From Acidobacteriota bacterium (lineage in GTDB: Bacteria; Acidobacteriota; Terriglobia; Terriglobales; Acidobacteriaceae): 7,860 nt of DNA. Both the position numbers and the translations under genes were made by a program. Where the stretch lies: assembly GCA_021798655.1 (NCBI GenBank), contig JAJZFE010000192.1, positions 1 through 7,860 of the forward strand, in the 5' to 3' direction. Positions 1 to 7,149 of this stretch are shown one piece after another (position 1 is the stretch's first letter; each line of letters starts with the position of its first letter). The notes under the pieces were generated by a model. It was not told the origin of the DNA. It did not search any database and was given only the letters and a program-made list of their open reading frames with translations.

Positions 1-1138
1 CATCCGGCCCATGCTCGCGCCTGATCCGCGTAAAGTTCTCCGCGACCATCGTGATCGCCTCGTCCCAGCCGATCTCCACGAACGTCTCGTGTCCATCGAC
101 CTTCACGCGCTTCAGCGGCTTGGTCAGCCTCTCCGGCGAGTTCGCAAAGTCCCAACCGAACTTGCCCTTCACGCACGTCGAAATCCCGTTCACCGCGCCC
201 TCGCTGGGCTCCACCTTCAGGATGTGCCGGTCGCCGCCCTTCAGCGTCCACACATCAAAGCTGCAGCCCACGCCGCAATACGTACACACCGTCTTGGTCT
301 TCGCAATGCGGTCATGCCGCATCTCCGACTCCACCTCGCTGAGCGCCAGAATCGGCGGATAGCCTGTGCTCGGCTCCACGTTCTTGACCAGGTCGATCAT
401 CGTCTCCAGCACGCTGTCCGGTGTGTCCGTCAGGTATCCGGCTTTGCCCAGCATCGACTTCTCCATCAGCGCGTTGCAGGGACATACCGTAACGCAATGC
501 CCGCAGCTCACACAGCTTGACCCGTCAATCTGTTCGCCACCGTCCCACAGCACGCGCGGAATCTCGCGGTCCCACGCAATGGTCAACGTCTCATTCACCT
601 GCACGTTCTGGCACGCTTCAACACACCTTCCGCAGAGAATGCACTGGTTCGGGTCATAGCGGTAGAACGGGTTCGACATGTCCTTCTCGTAGCCCTTCTT
701 CCGGAAAGGCCGCGCATTGTGCTTCACGGCAAGCTCTGCGGTGGTGTTGTGCACGGTGCAGTTGCCGTTGTTGTTGTCGCACACGGTGCAGTAGAGCATG
801 TGGTTCTCCAGCAGCCGGTCGAACGCCTCGCGCTGCGCCACATCGGCACTCTCGCTGCGCGTCAGCACCTGCTCGCCACCAGCCACCTTCGCCTCGCAGC
901 TACGCACCAGCGTGCCGCTGACTTCAACCATGCACGTATCGCAGCTGCCAATCGCGCCCATCGCGGGCAGATAGCAGACCTGCGGCACCTTCTCTGCCGC
1001 ATGAGCCTCTGCAGCGCGGTTCAGCGCGGAGATCAACAGCTCGCCACATTGTGCGGCAATCGTCGCTCCATCGACGGTGATGGTGGTATCGGCAACAAAG
1101 GCAACGGGCGTGTTCATCAGCGGCTTCGGATTGGCCAT
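1..1138 (-). CDS. fdhF: Formate dehydrogenase alpha subunit, YjgC/YrhE type (N-terminal part, runs off left edge)
   Basis: Reading the minus strand from the ATG at 1138 gives 379 open residues with no stop before the window edge. Ligand sets appear in the order known for this family: a [2Fe-2S] ferredoxin domain with Cys55, 66, 69 and 81 (GSCDTCMVEV); a His-Cys3 [4Fe-4S] site with His113, Cys117, 120 and 127 (YCTVCDNNNGNC); two ferredoxin-type [4Fe-4S] sets, Cys166/169/172/176 (CILCGRCVEAC) and Cys209/212/215/219 (CVSCGHCVTVC); then the [4Fe-4S] motif opening the molybdopterin domain, Cys285/288/292 and Cys322. The CDNNNGNC, DPNQCILCGRC and CPCNALMEKSML stretches recall Bacillus YjgC/YrhE, proteins of about 980 residues that are probable cytoplasmic formate dehydrogenases oxidising formate to CO2. 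The catalytic Cys or Sec lies beyond the edge, so substrate is inferred from family resemblance. No signal peptide is visible. A weak AGG lies 5 bases before the ATG; Met8 is a less likely start. NuoG is the alternative, but the CDNNNGNC pattern argues against it. Confidence 0.9.
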   Translation of the reverse strand, partial: MANPKPLMNTPVAFVADTTITVDGATIAAQCGELLISALNRAAEAHAAEKVPQVCYLPAMGAIGSCDTCMVEVSGTLVRSCEAKVAGGEQVLTRSESADVAQREAFDRLLENHMLYCTVCDNNNGNCTVHNTTAELAVKHNARPFRKKGYEKDMSNPFYRYDPNQCILCGRCVEACQNVQVNETLTIAWDREIPRVLWDGGEQIDGSSCVSCGHCVTVCPCNALMEKSMLGKAGYLTDTPDSVLETMIDLVKNVEPSTGYPPILALSEVESEMRHDRIAKTKTVCTYCGVGCSFDVWTLKGGDRHILKVEPSEGAVNGISTCVKGKFGWDFANSPERLTKPLKRVKVDGHETFVEIGWDEAITMVAENFTRIRREHGPD

Positions 1139-1286
1139 AGTGCCTAGGATGTTACGCCAAGCACGACGGTTGTGAAACAGTCCTCACCGCGTCGCGTTTA
1201 CCACACCAAAACAACGGCGCTGTCATCTTCGCGGGCAAGGCGCTTTCGTTCCACCACCGCGGCTGTGCCGCTCGCCAACGCGACTG

Positions 1287-1295
1287 TGTTATCAT
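1287..1295 (+). promoter_or_regulatory. Candidate extended -10 promoter for the helicase
   Basis: TGTTATCAT matches the extended -10 form TGnTATAAT with one mismatch. It sits in the only AT-rich stretch of an otherwise GC-rich intergenic region. There is no good -35 hexamer about 17 bases upstream, which extended -10 promoters can tolerate. The predicted start would be near 1302. This is a pattern match only. Confidence 0.3.
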
Positions 1296-1302
1296 TTATG
1301 CA

Positions 1303-1319
1303 GTGCAACAAGATTGCAC
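1303..1319. promoter_or_regulatory. Inverted repeat GTGCAA-N5-TTGCAC, possible operator
   Basis: GTGCAACAAGATTGCAC is a perfect 6-base inverted repeat around a 5-base spacer. Its centre-to-centre spacing of about one helical turn suits a dimeric helix-turn-helix regulator. It overlaps the predicted start of the helicase transcript and lies about 165 bases upstream of the divergent formate dehydrogenase start, so it could affect either gene. I cannot assign it to a known regulator family. Confidence 0.35.
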
Positions 1320-1615
1320 AAGGCATCGCGGACAGATGACTCCCAATGGATTCGAGTCTGGCCAGAGACCGCGAGCGCCACTACCGCACCATCCTCTTCC
1401 ACCGCGCACTACTTCGGAACTATCAAGCGCGTTGGTTGCTCTGGCTCGTAGGTCGAACCATCGGGTTCTTCCTCGCCGTGCAGCAGCAGTGCTTACCCAA
1501 CTTGGGCCTCCATCGTGGATGTCGCAGAAGGCAATGCTGAAACCCGAATCCATAACGCATCCCGCGCGCTTCGGCCGCCTCGCGTTTCTGCATTCCTCCG
1601 CTTCTAACCACACCT

Positions 1616-1620
1616 AAGGA
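1616..1620 (+). promoter_or_regulatory. Ribosome binding site fixing the TTG start of the helicase
   Basis: AAGGA lies 5 bases before the TTG at 1626. No ATG or GTG with a comparable site is available near the start of the helicase frame, so this element decides the TTG start. The nearby TTCCT at 1593-1597 could pair with AGGAA at 1617-1621, but five base pairs across a 19-base loop is weak. Confidence 0.65.
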
Positions 1621-1625
1621 AACCC

Positions 1626-3152
1626 TTGTCTACGCTTACTCTTGATTCCATCCTGAACCCTGAACCGCTTCAGGTCTCCCGTACGATCACCGCCACCGCT
1701 GAGACCTCCAACTCTGTCACATTCTCTGACTTCGACATCTCCGATTCACTCAAGGCGCGTCTTTCGGCAGCCGGCTTCGTGACGCCGACTCCCGTGCAGG
1801 CTGGTGCCATTCCCCCCGCCATCGAAGGCGACGACATTCTCGCCACCGCGAGCACCGGAACCGGCAAGACGCTCAGCTTCCTGATCCCGATGATCGAGCG
1901 GCTGGAAGAGATCTCCGTTGCCAGCACGCGCGGCAAGAAGACGCCCGTCCTCGCGCTGATCCTGCTGCCGACGCGCGAGCTTGCGATGCAGGTGCTGGAG
2001 CAGTTCCACAAGATCTGCCCGACGCAGAAGTCCGATGCTGTGCTCGTCTGCGGCGGCCTCTCCGAGAACACGCAGATCGAACAGATCAGCCGCGGCCCGC
2101 GCCTGATCGTCGCCACGCCGGGTCGCCTGGAAGACTTCCTCCGCCGCAAGGCGGTGAACCTCCGCGATGTGGACATGCTGGTCCTCGACGAAGTGGATCG
2201 TATGTTGGACATGGGCTTTCTGCCCGCGATCCGCCGCATTGTGGCGTCCTTGCCCAAGGACCGCCAGACGATGTGCTACTCCGCGACGCTGGATGCGAAC
2301 ATCCGCGAGATCGTGAAGGATTACGTTGTCGAGCCCGTGCGGATCGAGATTGGCACGACATCGAAGCCGTCAGACCGCGTGGAGCTGCGCGTCTACACCG
2401 TGATGCAGGACCAGAAGCTCTCGCAGCTGGACAAGATGCTGAACGAGGAAGAGGGAACGTACCTCGTCTTCTCGCGCACCAAGCACGGCGCGGACCGCAT
2501 CGGCCGCAAGCTGGAGAAGCTGGGCCACTCGGTGGAGATCATCCACGGTGACCGCTCGCAGTCGCAGCGTACTGCTGCGCTGAAGTCCTTCGCCGCCGGC
2601 CGCAGCCGCGTGCTGGTGGCCACGGACGTTGCCGCTCGCGGGATCGACATCTCCAACATCGCGCACGTCGTGAACTACGACCTGCCCAATGGCTCGGACG
2701 ACTTCGTCCACCGCATCGGCCGTACCGGCCGCGCCGGCGCCAAGGGTGTTGCAACGACGTTTGTGACGCCGCTGGAGAAGGGCGATGCCCGCAAGCTGGA
2801 GCGCGAGCTGAAGATCCAGTTCGCCTGGCATGAGGCGGACAAGAACCTTGCCAAGGAAGAGCGCAACAAGCCCGTCGAGTTTAACTCAGCATCCAACGGC
2901 AGCATCGACGGCTTGCTGCAGATGGAGACGCGGAGCTGGAAGAACGCGGACGGTTCAGTGAACGACTCGGCGGACTCGGCGCCTTCGCGCCCGTACAGCA
3001 AGGGTCGCAGCGGTAGCAGCTCGCGCGGCGGAAGCAGTGCAGGACGCGGCGGAGCAGGCGGTGGACGCGGTCCGGGTGGTCGTCCGCACGGCGGCAACGC
3101 GGGTCGGCCTGCGGGTCGCCGCAGCGGCGGAAACAGCAGCCGCGGTCGCTAA
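1626..3152 (+). CDS. rhlE: RhlE-type DEAD-box ATP-dependent RNA helicase
   Basis: This 508-residue protein has the complete DEAD-box helicase core in order. The Q-motif region is TPTPVQ near 53-58; motif I ASTGTGKT is at 75-82; motif Ia PTRELA at 115-120; TPGR at 164-167; motif II DEVD at 188-191; motif III SAT at 219-221; motif V ATDVAARGID at 332-341; and motif VI HRIGRTGR at 362-369. Such enzymes use ATP to unwind short RNA duplexes and remodel ribonucleoproteins in the cytoplasm, for example in ribosome assembly, RNA decay or cold adaptation. DRMLDMGF after motif II is typical of RhlE. Motif II reads DEVD where DEAD is usual. Residues about 460-508 are a disordered Arg/Gly/Ser tail with ten Arg, as in RNA-binding RGG tails. 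About 30 extra residues precede the core. The TTG start follows a good AAGGA. The gene is monocistronic, with a hairpin 15 bases after its stop. The assignment to DEAD-box helicases is certain; RhlE rather than a sister subfamily is likely. Confidence 0.96.
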   Translation: MSTLTLDSILNPEPLQVSRTITATAETSNSVTFSDFDISDSLKARLSAAGFVTPTPVQAGAIPPAIEGDDILATASTGTGKTLSFLIPMIERLEEISVASTRGKKTPVLALILLPTRELAMQVLEQFHKICPTQKSDAVLVCGGLSENTQIEQISRGPRLIVATPGRLEDFLRRKAVNLRDVDMLVLDEVDRMLDMGFLPAIRRIVASLPKDRQTMCYSATLDANIREIVKDYVVEPVRIEIGTTSKPSDRVELRVYTVMQDQKLSQLDKMLNEEEGTYLVFSRTKHGADRIGRKLEKLGHSVEIIHGDRSQSQRTAALKSFAAGRSRVLVATDVAARGIDISNIAHVVNYDLPNGSDDFVHRIGRTGRAGAKGVATTFVTPLEKGDARKLERELKIQFAWHEADKNLAKEERNKPVEFNSASNGSIDGLLQMETRSWKNADGSVNDSADSAPSRPYSKGRSGSSSRGGSSAGRGGAGGGRGPGGRPHGGNAGRPAGRRSGGNSSRGR

Positions 3153-3167
3153 CAACAGCATGGAACG

Positions 3168-3214
3168 CAGATGCAGCAAGGGCGGAGACAATGTCTCCGC
3201 CCTTGCTGCATCTG
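3168..3214. terminator. Perfect hairpin between convergent genes, probable bidirectional terminator
   Basis: Bases 3168-3190 and 3192-3214 are exact reverse complements: 23-base arms around one central base, which would fold as about 22 pairs with a 3-base loop. It begins 15 bases after the helicase stop and, read on the other strand, 20 bases after the lipoprotein stop. Neither side is followed by a clear T-run (CCCCTTAC on plus, CGTTCC on minus), so it is not a textbook intrinsic terminator. Its position between convergent genes still makes termination or 3'-end protection the best reading. Confidence 0.8.
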
Positions 3215-3234
3215 CCCCTTACAGGTCGCTACTT

Positions 3235-6200
3235 CTACTTCTCCAGAATCATCACTGCCGGAGTTGGCGTGTCGCTGAGGTCGAGCGCCACATATTTCTG
3301 CCCCTGCGTGATGGTGTACACAGCCTGTAGTCGCTGGTAGTACGTATCGTAGAACTCGAACCGGCCGAGACTTGAAGTCAAACTGTCAGTTGAGCAGTAC
3401 GAAGTGAAGGGGTTCCCCTCACGAATGGTTCCGAACTGGCTGAAGTCCTGCGTCGCGGACGCCTTACCAGCCGTGAAGACGTATTCGGTGGTGGATGTGG
3501 GCATGTCGACGACGGATGCGATAGTGCCCGCGCCGATGTTGCCGTTCAAGTCGGCACAGCTGAAGCCGCTGCCCGTCTGCTGCTGGAGCGTTATCAGGCC
3601 CGGGCCGCCACCCCCGGTAGCGCCGGGCTGTACTGTACCGAAGAGACGGCTTGAACTTGCGGCGTAGAGCGTGACGTTACCTGATGCGATGCGACCGTTT
3701 GCGTCAATGCTGAAAGGATCCGTGCCCTGAGTCTGCTCCAGCGATACGTTGCCTGAGCTGTTCTGGTCGTTGAACACCGTGAGCGAACCCGGACTCGACA
3801 CCGAAACAACGAACAGTTGACCTCCCGATTCAATGGGGTACGTGGAGATGCCATCGCCGTTGTAGCCGGCCGTCTCCCAACCGATGTAGTTGCCTGCCAG
3901 TGTGCTCGTGGTGAAGGTCGTATTCTGCACGAGAGCGTCTCCGCTTAGCAGGGAGAAGTTGGCATGGCCGTCGCTCGACAGCAGCAGCATCTCGCCGGAG
4001 TTCACCAGGTAGTAGACGTAGTGCGTGGGTGCCAGCGGCACATTGCTCCCGGTGTAAGCGAACGTAATGGTCCCACGACCTGAGCTGTCGGGATTGGTAT
4101 ACGTTCCGGTCATGGTGATCGCTGCGTAGTTTGTGTTGACTCCCGCGCCGTCCTCTTCCCCAAAGGTGATGGTGCCTGCTCCATTGCCGGTGAACTTGCC
4201 GACCATGGAGAGCGGGCCGAAGGGCGAGACGGTCGCGTTGGTGCAACCATTGCCGTTGATCAGAACGCAGGGAGTCTCACCCTGCATCCCGAAGACGAAG
4301 CTCTGGTTCAGCGTTGGCGGCGCGAAGGAGGCGCTTGTCTGCAGCCTCGCCACACCGCTGCCCATCTGTCCACTGCTGGCTGTACCCTGCGCCAGCGTGT
4401 CGTCCAGTTGGATCAGCCGCAGCGTTTGTGGCGTTGCACCGCTGAGGCCGGTACCCGCGAAGGCGAAGACGATCGGCGATGTACCTGAGACGTTCGGCAC
4501 CAGCACCAGCGTGCCCAGATTGTTGGCTCCGTAGGTATAGGAGCCGGTGAACGTAGCGTTCTGGCTCGATGTGCCGTTGCGGTCGTTGTGGTCCAACTCG
4601 CCGGTGACGGTTCCGCTGCCGTTGAAGGCCACGCTGGCGATGATGCTGCCGCCCGCCGTGAGTCCGGTCTGGACGTTGTTATGGAAGGTTTCCATGAGCA
4701 TTGCGTAGCTGCCGTTCAGTGCGGCCTCGTTGCCAAGCGGCGCAATGCCGGTGGTGGGGGTGAGAGTGACAGGGCCGGAGATCGCGATCGACTGGCTCGA
4801 TATCTGCGTCGCTTGAACGCTGATCGTCGTACTGGTGGTGACGTTTGTCGTTCCGCTGATCAGACCTGACGGGCTCAGCGTGAATCCTGACGGGAGCGGA
4901 GCACTACCCGCAGCGAGGCTCCAGGTATAGACACCCGTGTTGCCTGCGGTCGCTTGAGCTTCGGTCAGCATAAAGGACCCGCCAAGGCCCGTTGCGGCGA
5001 CCAACTGAGTCTGGTATGAAACTCCCGGTGTGTAGAAGGGCAATTGGCTGCTGATCGGGTACGTGTAGCTCGGAACCCCGGGACTCTGTAGATAGGTTTC
5101 GGCCGACAGTTCTCCTGCTGTGGGAGTGACCAGTGGCACTGCCGCGCCGACGAACTCGCTGATGGATGTGACCAGCGAGCCGGTGACTGTTGGAACGCCG
5201 TTGGACACCCACACGTTGCCCGAACCGTCGATGGCTATCCCTGTCGGGTCATTGACGTTGCCACCCTTGTAGCCGTTGGGGTTGACGGCGCTTCCCTGGT
5301 TGGCGCTGGCGTTGGGTGATACGGCTACGCTCAGCGAGTTACTGGAGGTATTCGCAATCCAGACGTTCTGGCTCCCATCGATTGCAATCGCCTGCGTGCC
5401 CGTGGCTCCTGCCGGCGAAATGTGATCGACCAGAGCATTACCGGGGTCGCCGGGAGTACGGAAGACGGTGATGTTGCCCGATGAAGCCTGCGGGGCGATG
5501 ATGTAACCCCCAGCCGCTCCCGTGGATACCAACGCCGATGAGGCTTGCGTCGTGACAGCAAAGGGACTGCCGGCCATTGGAACGCCATTGGGAAACAATT
5601 GGGTGATGCTTGAGGCGTTCGCAACGTACGCGTTCCCGAACGAATCGACCGCGATCCTGTTTGGCGCGTTCAGGCCGCCCAACGTGTACCCCGAGTTGCC
5701 GCTGAGGAACTGCTCACCTGTGGAGGTGATTGCCACTTTGGATACGGAGTTATTGCCGGAGTTGGCGATCCAGAGGTTGTTGTTGGCATCGATCGCCAGG
5801 CTCTTTGGCGCGCTGAGCCCCTGCGACGAGGTGAACGGGCCGGCAAAGCTGACCACGCCGCCATTCGTGGGCTGGTAGTTGTAGCCGGAGAGTGTGCTGC
5901 CTGCGGTGTTCACCACCCAGGCATTGCCCATGAGATCAATGGCGACTGCGTCACCGCCGTTGTTGGCCGGACTGACGCCCAGATTACTACCGGTTGGACT
6001 GAGCAACCCGACACCGGTTGTGCCGGAGTTCGGGCCCACCTGCTGGTTGTCCACCGTCCAGACGTTGCCGCCCGCGTCGATCGCAATTCCCTGCTGCGAC
6101 TGCGAGTTGGCTGCATAGCCCTGAAAGCCATAGGCGAGCGCGACGGTCCAGTCGTTCGGGGCGGTCGGCAGAGTGGGCTGGAAGGGGCCGCCGGTGGAGA

Positions 6201-7065
6201 CCAAGCCGTACAGTGAGCCTACGTTTTGTCCGGGGTGCAGCGCGATATCGAGCACAGCTTGCAGCGTGTTGAGCGGTGCGGTGCCGCCGCTCGGTGTTGC
6301 GTCGGTCAGCAGGCTGCCGCAGGGCGTCGCGCTGCCGGCCGCGCCGCCAGGGGAGTTGACGCAGGTGGCGAGGATGTTGGCCAGCGTGTTCAGTTCCGCG
6401 GCGGGTACCACGCCGTTGCCGGCAGGGGTGGTGCTGAGCATAGCTCCGGTGTTGACGTTCACCAGGTTGTTGACCGTGGCGAAGGCGTTCACGATGCCCG
6501 TGGTGCTGGAGCCGTAGGAGCCGATGGTGCCCGTGGCGCTCATGAACTGCGCCAGTGCGTAGACGCTGGCAACGGTGGTCGCCTCGTTGATCGCGATGGT
6601 CGGCGGGGTGGCTACCAACGCCTGGCAGCTACCCAGCGCGGCCATCAGGCTGATCTGGCCATTGGTTCCACTCGCCAGCCCGGGATTGCCGCCAGTCGCC
6701 GTGAGGTAGACCAGCGTGTAGGGCAGTGCGCTGGTGGATGCGGGGCAGGAGTATGTGCCCGTCAGGCTCCAAGTGCCCGCGGCGCTGGTGGTGGTGGTGG
6801 CCACCACTGCGCCGGACGAGCCGTAACCGGTCTGGCCGACGGCCACCAGCTGCACGGTCGCGCCGGAGATGGGCTGCGAGCCGCCGTAGACGGTGCCGCC
6901 GAGGGTCTTCACCGCAGGCAGCACGCCGCTGCCCGTGGTGGACGAGGCGGTGTTGCCGCCACCGACAGCGCAGCCTGCCAATCCGGCTGCAAGAGTGGAT
7001 CCGAGAAGAACCACCAGGACGCGACGCAAGCTGACAGGGACGAACGATGCAGATGCAGATGACAT
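3235..7065 (-). CDS. Large modular lipoprotein: NHL-like beta-propeller, Ig-like segment, tandem C-terminal repeats
   Basis: The 1276-residue protein starts at the ATG at 7065, because AGAAGG lies 4 bases upstream and the next residues form a lipoprotein signal: Arg14-Arg15, a hydrophobic stretch about 16-30, and lipobox LAGC with Cys32. The frame is open to an ATG at 7188, but that would bury the signal. Ala after Cys32 suits outer-membrane sorting. Residues about 55-125 resemble a carboxypeptidase-regulatory-like beta domain (GGTVYGGSQPISGATVQL). Residues about 150-310 contain a segment with helical character and several Cys. Residues 326-622 hold six AIDxxGNVWVxN repeats, the signature of NHL/Vgb-like propellers. 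Residues about 690-768 resemble a putative Ig domain (YTWSLAAG, LPSGFTLSPSGLISGTT). Residues 783-1276 contain three, perhaps four, beta modules of about 136 residues. No catalytic motif is visible. The architecture suggests a surface or periplasmic binding or structural protein; function is unknown. It is transcribed divergently from the membrane regulator at 7310. Confidence 0.88.
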   Translation of the reverse strand: MSSASASFVPVSLRRVLVVLLGSTLAAGLAGCAVGGGNTASSTTGSGVLPAVKTLGGTVYGGSQPISGATVQLVAVGQTGYGSSGAVVATTTTSAAGTWSLTGTYSCPASTSALPYTLVYLTATGGNPGLASGTNGQISLMAALGSCQALVATPPTIAINEATTVASVYALAQFMSATGTIGSYGSSTTGIVNAFATVNNLVNVNTGAMLSTTPAGNGVVPAAELNTLANILATCVNSPGGAAGSATPCGSLLTDATPSGGTAPLNTLQAVLDIALHPGQNVGSLYGLVSTGGPFQPTLPTAPNDWTVALAYGFQGYAANSQSQQGIAIDAGGNVWTVDNQQVGPNSGTTGVGLLSPTGSNLGVSPANNGGDAVAIDLMGNAWVVNTAGSTLSGYNYQPTNGGVVSFAGPFTSSQGLSAPKSLAIDANNNLWIANSGNNSVSKVAITSTGEQFLSGNSGYTLGGLNAPNRIAVDSFGNAYVANASSITQLFPNGVPMAGSPFAVTTQASSALVSTGAAGGYIIAPQASSGNITVFRTPGDPGNALVDHISPAGATGTQAIAIDGSQNVWIANTSSNSLSVAVSPNASANQGSAVNPNGYKGGNVNDPTGIAIDGSGNVWVSNGVPTVTGSLVTSISEFVGAAVPLVTPTAGELSAETYLQSPGVPSYTYPISSQLPFYTPGVSYQTQLVAATGLGGSFMLTEAQATAGNTGVYTWSLAAGSAPLPSGFTLSPSGLISGTTNVTTSTTISVQATQISSQSIAISGPVTLTPTTGIAPLGNEAALNGSYAMLMETFHNNVQTGLTAGGSIIASVAFNGSGTVTGELDHNDRNGTSSQNATFTGSYTYGANNLGTLVLVPNVSGTSPIVFAFAGTGLSGATPQTLRLIQLDDTLAQGTASSGQMGSGVARLQTSASFAPPTLNQSFVFGMQGETPCVLINGNGCTNATVSPFGPLSMVGKFTGNGAGTITFGEEDGAGVNTNYAAITMTGTYTNPDSSGRGTITFAYTGSNVPLAPTHYVYYLVNSGEMLLLSSDGHANFSLLSGDALVQNTTFTTSTLAGNYIGWETAGYNGDGISTYPIESGGQLFVVSVSSPGSLTVFNDQNSSGNVSLEQTQGTDPFSIDANGRIASGNVTLYAASSSRLFGTVQPGATGGGGPGLITLQQQTGSGFSCADLNGNIGAGTIASVVDMPTSTTEYVFTAGKASATQDFSQFGTIREGNPFTSYCSTDSLTSSLGRFEFYDTYYQRLQAVYTITQGQKYVALDLSDTPTPAVMILEK
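3238..4719 (-). repeat. Coding region of tandem C-terminal beta modules of about 136 residues
   Basis: Modules of the lipoprotein begin at residues about 783 (LNGSYAMLMETF), 919 (LNQSFVFGMQG) and 1056 (LAGNYIGWETAGYN), spaced 136-137 residues. A shorter, more diverged copy may begin at about 1173 (LNGNIGAGTIAS). Each full module then shows a glycine-rich strand (GGSIIASVAFNGSGTVTGEL, VGKFTGNGAGTITFGEED, GGQLFVVSVSSPGSLTVFND) and a later strand pair of the type GxGTLVLV or GRGTITFAY. I recognise this arrangement as common in acidobacterial secreted proteins but know no assigned function. Confidence 0.65.
5200..6090 (-). repeat. Coding region of the NHL-like beta-propeller repeats
   Basis: Within the lipoprotein, the motif [AV]xAIDxxGNxWVxN recurs at residues about 326, 373, 422, 470, 559 and 609. 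Neighbouring copies are 47-50 residues apart except for one gap of 89. That gap is nearly two repeat lengths and contains YIIAPQASSGNITVF at about 521-535, which may be a degenerate copy. Six clear plus one degraded blade would make a seven-bladed propeller. The repeats are similar in protein but diverged in DNA, so they are not a recent tandem duplication. Confidence 0.75.
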
Positions 7066-7069
7066 ACGG

Positions 7070-7079
7070 CCTTCTCTCC
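7070..7079 (-). promoter_or_regulatory. Ribosome binding site for the lipoprotein
   Basis: Read on the minus strand this is GGAGAGAAGG, ending 4 bases before the ATG at 7065. It contains two overlapping Shine-Dalgarno-like cores, GGAG and AGAAGG. It supports the start at 7065 rather than the longer frame beginning at 7188. Confidence 0.75.
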
Positions 7080-7149
7080 GGTGTGCAGAACTGTCGGAAG
7101 CAGAACGAGTTGATCGAACAAGTACAGGGAACGCGGGGCTAGATATACC

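Larger units (their letters stand above)
1139..1625. other. Divergent intergenic region and probable long helicase leader
   Basis: These 487 bases separate the minus-strand formate dehydrogenase from the plus-strand helicase. I find no convincing gene, tRNA or known riboswitch in them. The open frames here lack a ribosome binding site and recognisable protein content. The only AT-rich stretch, about 1288-1316, holds the best promoter and operator candidates. If transcription starts near 1302, the helicase would have an untranslated leader of about 320 bases. Long 5' leaders are known for some cold-induced RNA helicase genes, such as E. coli csdA/deaD, so a regulatory leader is reasonable, but no specific fold has been demonstrated. 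Confidence 0.5.

Noticed and set aside
1..1138. NADH-quinone oxidoreductase subunit NuoG as the identity of the left gene
   Set aside because: The cluster order is shared with NuoG, but the CDNNNGNC motif, the spacing and the CPCNALMEKSML stretch fit YjgC/YrhE-type formate dehydrogenases better, and no other nuo gene is visible.
719..1147. Plus-strand open frames across bases 11-1147
   Set aside because: They lie opposite the well-supported formate dehydrogenase, whose cluster ligands fix the minus frame. Their translations are Arg/His/Ala-rich shadows.
1303..1617. Open frames in the helicase upstream region (1303-1617 and 1346-1540 on plus, 1296-1613 on minus)
   Set aside because: They lack a good ribosome binding site, have low-complexity or Arg/His-rich translations typical of non-coding GC-rich DNA, and overlap one another. 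The 1346 frame has a hydrophobic middle but nothing else to support it.
6786..6807. GGT trinucleotide run and GTGGTGGCCACCAC palindrome
   Set aside because: It encodes consecutive Thr codons in the lipoprotein (V-A-T-T-T-T-S) and is explained by codon use. It is too short for phase variation and, being trinucleotide, would not shift the frame.
6226..7062. 278-codon plus-strand open frame opposite the lipoprotein N-terminus
   Set aside because: The translation is Gly/Ala/Arg/His-rich without recognisable motifs, while the opposite strand encodes a lipobox and propeller repeats.
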